Notes under the pieces: generated by a model
Databases searched by the model: none
The model's input: the letters and a program-made list of their open reading frames with translations, nothing else
What the model was told of the DNA's origin: nothing
Assembly: GCA_017560945.1 (NCBI GenBank)
Contig: JAFZDY010000028.1
Coordinates: forward strand, 1-49,181
Origin: Bacteroidaceae bacterium
Lineage (GTDB): Bacteria; Bacteroidota; Bacteroidia; Bacteroidales; Bacteroidaceae
DNA length: 49,181 nucleotides
Direction: 5' to 3'
Shown here: positions 43,453-49,181 of the stretch, piece after piece
Position numbering within the stretch: position 1 is the stretch's first letter
Layout of the letters: each line of letters starts with the position of its first letter
Position numbers and translations under genes: made by a program

Positions 43453-46400
43453 ATGAATCATAATGAACAATCTACTCCCCTCCATACAGAGAGGGGCAGG
43501 GGGGAGGGTCCGCTGTCCAGGATTCTACATTTTTCCCTTCACAATCGTCTACTGATATTGGTAGCCAGCATGCTGGTGTTGGTGGGTGGCCTCTATACCG
43601 CCTATCATACCGAAGTGGATGTTTTCCCCGACTTGAATGCTCCCACCGTGGTGGTGATGACCGAAGCCGGTGGTATGGCTGCCGAGGAGGTGGAGCAATT
43701 GGTGACATTCCCCATTGAGACGGCTGTCAACGGTGCCACTTATGTGCGTCGTGTGCGTTCGTCATCCACCAATAGCTTTTCCATTGTATGGGTAGAGTTT
43801 GACTGGGGTACCGACATCTATTTGGCTCGTCAGATTGTGTCCGAAAAACTCTCCATCGTAGCCGAAGAATTGCCAGATAATGTGAACAAACCCACGTTGG
43901 GACCTCAGTCGTCCATCTTGGGCGAACTGATGATTATCGGTCTGACTGCCGACAGCACCTCCATGCTCGATCTGCGTACACTGGCCGATTGGACCATTCG
44001 TCCCCGCCTGCTCTCTACCGGTGGAGTGGCTCAGGTGGCTGTGTTGGGAGGTGATGTAAAAGAGTATCAGATACTGATTGATCCTGCCCGTATGCGTCAC
44101 TATGGGGTGTCGATAGACGAGGTGTTGGCAGCTACACGCGGAATGAACGTGAATACCAATGGCGGTGTGATGTACGAACACAGCAACGAGTACATTGTGC
44201 GAGGTATGATCTCAACCACTCGTGTGGACGATATAGGCAGAGCCGTGGTAAAACGCATGGGTACAGTGCCTGTTACCTTGTCCGATATTGCGGAAGTACG
44301 CATCGGAGCACAGGAGCCCAAGATTGGTTGTGCATCGGTGGAGGGCAAGCCTGCCGTACTCATTACCGTCACCAAGCAACCTCAGACAGGTACGTTGGAA
44401 CTGACCGAACGCATCGACCGTTCGTTGGAGGAGATGAAGGCCACCTTGCCCGCCGATGTAAAGGTAAGTACAGACATCTTCCGTCAGTCTCGCTTCATCG
44501 AGAGTAGCATTGGCAATGTCAAGAACTCGTTGTGGGAAGGAGCCCTATTCGTGGTCATCATCCTGGCCCTGTTCCTGGCCAATGTACGTACGACTGTCAT
44601 TTCATTGGTAACACTCCCCTTGGCCTTACTCTGTTCCGTATTGGCACTCCATTTCATGGGACTTACCATCAATACCATGAGTTTGGGCGGTATGGCCATT
44701 GCCATCGGTTCGTTGGTGGACGATGCCATTGTGGATGTGGAGAATGTGTGGAAGCGACTGAGGAGCAACCGTAACCTGCCGTTGGAGGAACGTAGTTCAG
44801 TACGCGAAGTGGTGTACGAGGCCAGTCGCGAAGTACGTATGCCTATCCTCAACTCCACACTGATAATCATTGTCAGTTTCATTCCCCTCTTTTTCTTGAC
44901 AGGCATGGAGGGACGTATGCTCGTTCCCCTTGGAATAGCCTTCATCGTAGCATTGTGTGCCTCTACATTGGTAGCCCTGACATTGACTCCAGTGCTTTGT
45001 AGTTATCTGTTGGGCGGCAATCACGATAAGGAAGAACAGTTGCGCGAGAGTCCCCTCGCCCGATGGGTGAAGCACTACTATCATACGATGCTTGTATGGA
45101 CATTGAAGCATGGTAAAGCCTTCCTGGCTACCGTGATTGTCCTGTTTGTGGTGACCTTGGGACTCTTCTCCACACTGGGTCGCAGTTTCTTGCCCTCGTT
45201 CAACGAAGGCTCGTTCACCATCAACGTCAGTTCGTTGCCCGGCATCTCGTTGGAGGAGAGTGACCGCATCGGACGACGTGCCGAGGAACTCCTCCTGACC
45301 ATTCCCGAGATAGAGACCGTAGCCCGCAAGACCGGACGTGCCGAGTTGGACGAGCATGCCCTGGGTGTAAATACCTCCGAGATAGAGTCCCCCTTCACGT
45401 TGAAGGATCGTTCGCGCAGGGAAGTTATGGCCGAGGTGCGCGAGAAGTTGGGTACATTGGTAGGTGCCAATATCGAGATTGGTCAGCCCATCAGTCACCG
45501 TATCGATGCCATGCTGAGTGGAACCAAGGCCAGTATCGCCATTAAGTTGTTTGGTACCGACCTGAATCGTATGTTCACCTTGGGTAACCAGATAAAGGAG
45601 GCTGTGCAGGATGTGGAAGGTATTGCCGACCTGAATGTAGAGCAACAGATTGAACGTCCCGAACTGAAGATTGTTCCCCGTCGCGAGATGTTGGCTCGTT
45701 ATGGTATCACTCTGCCCGAGTTTGCCGAGTTTGTGAGCGTGAACATGGGAGGCGAAGTGGTGTCACAGGTCTACGAGGAAGGAAAGAACTTCGACTTGGT
45801 GGTGCGTACATCTGCCGATCGTCGCGACCGCATGGAGGACGTACGTTCCCTAATGATCGATACCCCCGAGGGACGTGTGCCCCTCAGTTATGTAGCCGAT
45901 GTAGTCTCTGCCATGGGGCCCAACAGCATCAGTCGCGAGAATGTGAAGCGCAAGGTGGTCATCTCTGCCAATACCAGCGGACGCGACCTGCGCAGTGTGG
46001 TCAACGACATACAGGCACGTGTGGAGGCAGAGATTGAGTTACCCGAAGGCTATCACATCGAATACGGTGGTCAGTTCGAGAGCGAACAGGCAGCATCCCG
46101 CACCCTGTTGTTAGCCTCGCTGATGAGTATTGTCATCATATATCTCCTTATCTATATGGAGTTCAAGGATGCTCGCGAGAGCGGTATCATCCTGTTGAAC
46201 TTGCCGTTGGCCCTCATAGGTGGAGTATTTGCCCTGCTCATTACCTCGGGTGAGGTGAGCATCCCTGCCATCATCGGATTCATTTCACTCTTCGGTATCG
46301 CCACCCGAAACGGCATGCTGCTTATCTCCAATTACAACCGTCTGCGCAGCCTGGGTATGGGTGTGTACGAAAGTGTGGTGGAGGGCTCGCTCGACCGTTT

Positions 46401-46599
46401 GAATCCCATCCTTATGACAGCCCTTTCATCTGCATTGGCCATGATACCCTTGGCTATCAACGGCGACCTGCCAGGCAACGAGATACAGAGCCCCATGGCA
46501 AAGGTCATATTGGGAGGATTGCTCAGTTCGACCTTCCTGAACGGTTTCATTATCCCGATTGTTTACTTGATGATGAATAAGGGTAAAAGTGACAAGTAA
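43453..46599 (+). CDS. Heavy-metal efflux RND pump (CzcA/CusA family)
   Basis: A 1048-residue inner-membrane proton antiporter. First membrane helix about 30-50 (LLILVASMLVLVGGLYTAY), then porter domain motifs (FPDLNAPTVVVMTEAGG, EEVEQLVTFPIE). The TM4 proton-relay region is AIAIGSLVDDAIVDVENVW with the expected acidic residues. A second repeat follows (SFLPSFNEGSFTINV) with the C-terminal helices (FGIATRNGMLLISNYNRL). Length and order fit the HME-RND group. The substrate metal is not deducible. The first 22 residues (TPLHTERGRGEGPL) are encoded by a GC-skewed palindromic repeat that also occurs outside genes. No better start exists before the first helix, so this extension is probably real. 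Confidence 0.92.
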   Translation: MNHNEQSTPLHTERGRGEGPLSRILHFSLHNRLLILVASMLVLVGGLYTAYHTEVDVFPDLNAPTVVVMTEAGGMAAEEVEQLVTFPIETAVNGATYVRRVRSSSTNSFSIVWVEFDWGTDIYLARQIVSEKLSIVAEELPDNVNKPTLGPQSSILGELMIIGLTADSTSMLDLRTLADWTIRPRLLSTGGVAQVAVLGGDVKEYQILIDPARMRHYGVSIDEVLAATRGMNVNTNGGVMYEHSNEYIVRGMISTTRVDDIGRAVVKRMGTVPVTLSDIAEVRIGAQEPKIGCASVEGKPAVLITVTKQPQTGTLELTERIDRSLEEMKATLPADVKVSTDIFRQSRFIESSIGNVKNSLWEGALFVVIILALFLANVRTTVISLVTLPLALLCSVLALHFMGLTINTMSLGGMAIAIGSLVDDAIVDVENVWKRLRSNRNLPLEERSSVREVVYEASREVRMPILNSTLIIIVSFIPLFFLTGMEGRMLVPLGIAFIVALCASTLVALTLTPVLCSYLLGGNHDKEEQLRESPLARWVKHYYHTMLVWTLKHGKAFLATVIVLFVVTLGLFSTLGRSFLPSFNEGSFTINVSSLPGISLEESDRIGRRAEELLLTIPEIETVARKTGRAELDEHALGVNTSEIESPFTLKDRSRREVMAEVREKLGTLVGANIEIGQPISHRIDAMLSGTKASIAIKLFGTDLNRMFTLGNQIKEAVQDVEGIADLNVEQQIERPELKIVPRREMLARYGITLPEFAEFVSVNMGGEVVSQVYEEGKNFDLVVRTSADRRDRMEDVRSLMIDTPEGRVPLSYVADVVSAMGPNSISRENVKRKVVISANTSGRDLRSVVNDIQARVEAEIELPEGYHIEYGGQFESEQAASRTLLLASLMSIVIIYLLIYMEFKDARESGIILLNLPLALIGGVFALLITSGEVSIPAIIGFISLFGIATRNGMLLISNYNRLRSLGMGVYESVVEGSLDRLNPILMTALSSALAMIPLAINGDLPGNEIQSPMAKVILGGLLSSTFLNGFIIPIVYLMMNKGKSDK
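43472..43510. repeat. GC-skewed palindromic repeat, copy 3 (inside the pump gene)
   Basis: CTACTCCCCTCC, a spacer, then GAGGGGCAGGGGGGAGGGTC, closely matching the intergenic copy at 5219-5257. It encodes residues about 7-20 of the pump. Confidence 0.75.
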
Positions 46600-46674
46600 C
46601 GAGCAAATGAATAGAAGTCACTGGTTACTAATGAATAGTGACTGGTAAATGAGAAATTAAAGAATAAAAAGTTA

Positions 46675-46712
46675 ATCTTGAACCTTGATTGTTGAACTTT
46701 GAACTTTGAACA
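46675..46712. repeat. Heptad repeat (TTGAACC/TTGAACT), copy before tolC-like gene
   Basis: Five or so tandem seven-base units of TTGAACY type end two bases before the ATG at 46714. Related arrays are at 47930-47956 and 48395-48519. Confidence 0.7.
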
Positions 46713-46713
46713 A

Positions 46714-47913
46714 ATGAATATAAAGAAACTCTTTCTCTTTTCCCTCCTTCTCCTTCTCAATGGTGCAGGAACACTAACCATGGCTCAGACAGCCGATCCC
46801 ATTACCCCTATATTGGGTCAGATAGAGCAGAACAACCTCCGTCTGCAGGCTGCTCGCGAATTGTTGAAGGCCGAAGTACAGGAGGCAAAAGCCGAGAACA
46901 ACTTGTCCAATCCCGAGGTGAACTATGCCCACCTATACAACAGTGACCGTAGCGGTCAGCAGCAGAGCGAACTCACCGTGGTGCAAGGCTTCGACTTTCC
47001 CACCACCTACGTGGCACGCAGTCAGGCAGTCCGCCTGCAAGCCGATGCCAGCGAGTGTGCCTACATGGCCGAGCGTCGCGATGTATTGTTGGAGGCAAAG
47101 TTGCTTTGCCTGGAATTGATAGGTCTCAACAGAGAGGCACATCTTTTGGGAGTACTGCAACAGCATGCCGACAGCCTGGCACACCTGTGCGAAAGTCGTT
47201 TGGAGGCAGGCGACGCCACCTCGTTGGAGGTGAATCGTGCCAAACTCGATCTGATGACCATCCGCACCGAATTGGCCGACAATGCCTCGGCACATCGTGC
47301 AGCCCTGCAGAAGCTGTTGGCCATGAATGGCAACGTATATATCGAGGATATGGTGGCCGATGCCTATCCTCTCGTCTCAGTACCAGCTGACTACGAGCTC
47401 TTGCGCGACGAGGTATTGCCCCTTAATAAGGAGTTGCAGCAAGCCGATGCCACCATCAAGGTAGCTCAGAAGGAGGTATCAGTGAACAAGCAAGGCTGGC
47501 TTCCTCAGTTACAAGTAGGATACAGGCGCAACACTGCCCCCACCGAGGAGTTCAATGGATTTGTGGTGGGAGGTTCTATTCCCCTGTTCGAGAATAGTGG
47601 CAAGGTAAAGGCCGCTCGTGCTCGTGCCCTGCGTACCGAACTGTTGCGCGACGATGCCGAGATGAGTGTCGAAGCCGCCCTGCAAGCCCTGTACAACGAA
47701 GCCCACTCATTGAAATCCGCCATGGATGCATACGACCTTCCCCTGATGGCCCACACGTTTGACCTTTTAGGACAAGCCTTGGCTGGAGGTCAACTCTCGT
47801 GGCACGAATACTTTGTAGAGATGGAAGCCGTCGTACGTCGCGGACAAAGTTATCTACAACTCGAAAATCGCTATCACAAAGTCATTGCCCAAATCTATGC
47901 CGATTCCCTTTAA
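46714..47913 (+). CDS. TolC-family outer-membrane efflux channel
   Basis: A 399-residue outer-membrane factor. Signal peptide about 1-25 (LFLFSLLLLLNGAGTLTMAQ). Two OEP-type repeats of long heptad helices follow (RLQAARELLKAEVQEAKAEN, about 40-60; KELQQADATIKVAQKEVSVN, about 240-260), with strands such as NPEVNYAHLYNSD and WLPQLQVGYRRN. It is the third gene of the metal-efflux operon, 114 bases after the pump gene, giving an exit duct across the outer membrane. I prefer ATG 46714 to 46699 because the signal peptide starts there and the 46699 start would fall in heptad-repeat DNA. The terminator stem begins inside its last codons. Confidence 0.9.
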   Translation: MNIKKLFLFSLLLLLNGAGTLTMAQTADPITPILGQIEQNNLRLQAARELLKAEVQEAKAENNLSNPEVNYAHLYNSDRSGQQQSELTVVQGFDFPTTYVARSQAVRLQADASECAYMAERRDVLLEAKLLCLELIGLNREAHLLGVLQQHADSLAHLCESRLEAGDATSLEVNRAKLDLMTIRTELADNASAHRAALQKLLAMNGNVYIEDMVADAYPLVSVPADYELLRDEVLPLNKELQQADATIKVAQKEVSVNKQGWLPQLQVGYRRNTAPTEEFNGFVVGGSIPLFENSGKVKAARARALRTELLRDDAEMSVEAALQALYNEAHSLKSAMDAYDLPLMAHTFDLLGQALAGGQLSWHEYFVEMEAVVRRGQSYLQLENRYHKVIAQIYADSL

Positions 47914-47931
47914 TCGGCATAGATTCTTTTT
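47892..47931 (+). terminator. tolC-like gene terminator overlapping the stop codon
   Basis: Perfect 14-bp stem (AATCTATGCCGATT with its complement), six-base loop, then T5. The first arm is the last codons of the gene, and the stop TAA (47911-47913) lies at the loop/second-arm edge. Confidence 0.85.
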
Positions 47932-47956
47932 GAACCTTGAACTTTGAACTTTGCCT
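47930..47956. repeat. Heptad repeat, copy after tolC-like gene
   Basis: TTGAACC TTGAACT TTGAACT, followed by TTGCGTAGCTTGAT, which also follows the array at 48395-48460. Confidence 0.7.
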
Positions 47957-47983
47957 TGCGTAGCTTGATCTTAAAAACATAAA

Positions 47984-48011
47984 AAGCCCCGATGCACTTG
48001 CATCGAGGCTT
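47984..48011 (-). terminator. Terminator of the small membrane-protein operon
   Basis: 13-bp stem (AAGCCCCGATGCA with TGCATCGAGGCTT, one mismatch) and a two-base loop; on the minus strand it ends in T5. It lies 16 bases past the stop of the 32-residue gene. Confidence 0.85.
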
Positions 48012-48027
48012 AAGTGACACACCAATG

Positions 48028-48126
48028 TTATCTGGTGTGGATTTCCTTTTTTTCTTCCAAGTAGAAATATATGCCACCAACTACAGCGATAAGTGACACA
48101 AAACCGAACATAATTAATGCTCCCAT
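48028..48126 (-). CDS. Small membrane protein, 32 residues
   Basis: A short frame on the minus strand: ATG at 48126, stop TAA at 48028-48030. It reads MGALIMFGFVSLIAVVGGIY, then FYLEEKKEIHTR. One membrane helix (about 3-22) is followed by a charged cytoplasmic tail. The ATG lies two bases after the stop of the 62-residue membrane-protein gene, and a good terminator follows 16 bases after its own stop, so it is very likely a real gene of the same operon. The function is unknown. The size and layout resemble small subunits or modulators of membrane complexes, but nothing in the sequence names a partner. Confidence 0.75.
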   Translation of the reverse strand: MGALIMFGFVSLIAVVGGIYFYLEEKKEIHTR

Positions 48127-48128
48127 AT

Positions 48129-48317
48129 TTACCGTCCTTTCTTTTCTTTATCCCGAACAAGCCAAAGCCCAATACCGAGAGTTAATGATATAGACACTAT
48201 GCCACCAGCATAAATTATCCATTTTTGTTCTATCTCACCGAAAATAGAAGTCAAGATAACTGCCGTCGTTATATACTTGGCTATATCCATCAACCATTTT
48301 CCAAATTCTTTCCTCAT
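48129..48317 (-). CDS. Small membrane protein, DUF6722-like
   Basis: A 62-residue protein. It starts MRKEFGKWLMDIAKYITTAV, with an amphipathic/hydrophobic first helix (about 13-28), a short polar turn (GEIEQK), a second membrane helix (about 33-54; IIYAGGIVSISLTLGIGLWL) and a basic end (VRDKEKKGR). I recall similar two-helix proteins in Bacteroides under DUF6722; the function is unknown. A full consensus promoter lies at 48322-48352, so the -7 box ends only five bases before the ATG and the mRNA would be leaderless or nearly so. A downstream in-frame ATG (48290) would give a normal leader but loses the conserved-looking start. Confidence 0.8.
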   Translation of the reverse strand: MRKEFGKWLMDIAKYITTAVILTSIFGEIEQKWIIYAGGIVSISLTLGIGLWLVRDKEKKGR

Positions 48318-48321
48318 GATG

Positions 48322-48352
48322 CAAAGATAGTCATTATTTCACTTACCACAAA
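48322..48352 (-). promoter_or_regulatory. Promoter of the small membrane-protein operon
   Basis: On the minus strand, TTTG (48349-48352), 19 bases, then TATCTTTG (48322-48329). It lies almost against the ATG at 48317. Confidence 0.75.
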
Positions 48353-48394
48353 CAAATCTTTCATTTTTTTGTTCCAGAAAAAGTACCTAAGCTA

Positions 48395-48519
48395 TTGACC
48401 TTGAATTTTGAACTTTGAACCTTGAACTTTGAACCTTGAACTTTGAACCTTGAACTTTGACTTGCGTAGCTTGATGAGCGATAGCGAACTAATCTTGAAC
48501 TTTGAACCTTGAACTTTGA
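48395..48519. repeat. Heptad repeat array (TTGAACC/TTGAACT)
   Basis: About nine tandem seven-base units, alternating CTTGAAC and TTTGAAC (14-base period), at 48395-48460, then three or four more at 48494-48519 after a 33-base interruption. Confidence 0.8.
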
Positions 48520-48663
48520 ATCTTAAATTCATATACCAAACTATTGGCATTGCTGAGCAGATAGACCATCAGAAGTTCTGTCTCTACTCGCTCATAACAC
48601 ACCCCACAGCCATTGAAGGAAGGCTTGAATTTTTGTTTTCATAAATATAAAATTGCGTTTTAT

Positions 48664-48695
48664 TTTGCTTGACTAAGATAAAAAGACTACATTTG
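48664..48695 (+). promoter_or_regulatory. Promoter of BspA-like gene
   Basis: TTTG (48664-48667), 20 bases, then TACATTTG (48688-48695), 42 bases before the ATG. Confidence 0.8.
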
Positions 48696-48737
48696 CGCCT
48701 AAGAAAACAAAATTAAAAACAATTAAACTACACAATT

Positions 48738-49181
48738 ATGAAGAAACATCTACTTCTTCTCTTCGCGGGCCTGCTACCCATGTTGGTCAGTGCACAAACC
48801 AAAGTGCAGATTGATGGCATTTGGTATAATCTTATTTCAAAAGCCAAGCAGGCCGAGATGACATGGGGTGAAAATTATTCGGGTTCCATCACCATCCCTG
48901 CCACAGTGTCATACGATGGCGTGGAGTATAGCGTAACGAGTATTGGAGAGTCTGCTTTCCGTTTTTGCAGTAGCCTCACCTCCATCACCATCCCCGAGGG
49001 TGTGACGAGCATTGAGCTCTATGCTTTCGATGGTTGCACCAGCCTCACCTCCATCACCATCCCCAAGAGCGTGACGAAAATTGGAGAGTATGCATTCAAT
49101 GATTGCAGCAGCCTCGCCTCTATTACCATTCCCGAGGGCGTGACGAGCATTGGATACAAGGCTTTCAGTGGTTGCACTAAC
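48738..49181 (+). CDS. BspA-like leucine-rich-repeat surface protein (partial, cut by window end)
   Basis: The first 148 residues of a secreted protein. Signal peptide about 1-19 ([16 protein letters not shown]). An N-terminal strand region ([20 protein letters not shown]) leads into BspA-type (LRR_5, Treponema pallidum type) repeats of 23 residues: [12 protein letters not shown]..., then [40 protein letters not shown] and [15 protein letters not shown]. Such proteins act as adhesins or bind host and bacterial proteins at the surface. The near-identical DNA repeats favour recombination between units. The 3' end lies beyond the window. Confidence 0.92.
   Translation, partial: MKKHLLLLFAGLLPMLVSAQTKVQIDGIWYNLISKAKQAEMTWGENYSGSITIPATVSYDGVEYSVTSIGESAFRFCSSLTSITIPEGVTSIELYAFDGCTSLTSITIPKSVTKIGEYAFNDCSSLASITIPEGVTSIGYKAFSGCTN

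Larger units (their letters stand above)
48318..48737. other. Intergenic region with heptad arrays and BspA-gene promoter
   Basis: This 420-base gap holds, from left to right, the small-operon promoter, two heptad arrays (48395-48460 and 48494-48519) split by TTGCGTAGCTTGATGAGCG, a plain stretch (48520-48660), and a consensus promoter for the last gene. Confidence 0.7.

Overview
The window is chromosomal DNA from a member of the Bacteroidales, probably Bacteroidaceae/Prevotellaceae. The evidence is: many promoters of the Bacteroidetes type (TTTG, 19-20 bases, TAnnTTTG), almost no Shine-Dalgarno sequences, a fused SecDF, a viroplasmin-type RNase HI, a glsA-glsB pair for glycine lipids, Bacteroides-like tryptophanase, BspA-type leucine-rich repeats and type IX secretion C-terminal domains. 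I see no phage, transposase, integrase or CRISPR array. Most genes are housekeeping genes in familiar order. The unusual material lies between the genes and in a few large secreted proteins.

Layout. 1-2500: a TPR lipoprotein with one internal membrane segment and a helix-turn-helix-like tail, then an intergenic stretch holding a 22-base-periodic degenerate array and a leftover copy of the glsB 3' end. 2503-7480 (minus): glsA-glsB lipid acyltransferases, RNase HI, argS and an HU protein. 7928-10571: two overlapping rhomboid proteases plus a membrane-anchored EEP-family enzyme in one operon. 10745-17145: secDF, a porin, and gyrB (minus). 17405-24805: a TlpA-like thioredoxin protein, a GH10 xylanase with binding modules inserted in the catalytic domain, an Sde182/DUF1593 hydrolase, and a divergent AraC regulator; the last three look like a plant-glycan locus. 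24915-26297: rpsT, tRNA-Glu, recO. 26298-27216: an AT-rich gap with a 21-22-base array. 27217-39919: a giant FG-GAP/Fn3 surface protein, tryptophanase, an orphan gene, a C10 protease-BspA fusion and a lipoprotein. 40188-41837: twin tRNA-Val and hisS. 42006-47913: a heavy-metal efflux system (His-rich adaptor, CzcA-type pump, TolC). 48028-48317 (minus): two tiny membrane proteins, one of them only 32 residues. From 48738: a BspA-like protein cut by the window end.

Main unexplained signal. At least five intergenic regions (2123-2336, 13802-13948, 15021-15108, 17328-17393, 26550-26700) hold runs of short, mostly palindromic words with no fixed repeat sequence but a constant 21-22-base step, about two helical turns. 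Some words recur between arrays: an AGAATGC-ATTCT palindrome at 2146 and 13803, and a TTAACTCCGTTCGCGAAC-type word at 2191 and 17330. I know of no named family with these properties. They could be cooperative protein-binding arrays or a lineage-specific intergenic repeat.

Three large secreted proteins (xylanase, FG-GAP giant, C10 protease) end in a similar GxY/GIY-type C-terminal domain. This implies a type IX secretion system elsewhere in the genome. All assignments come from reading the sequence; no database search was run.
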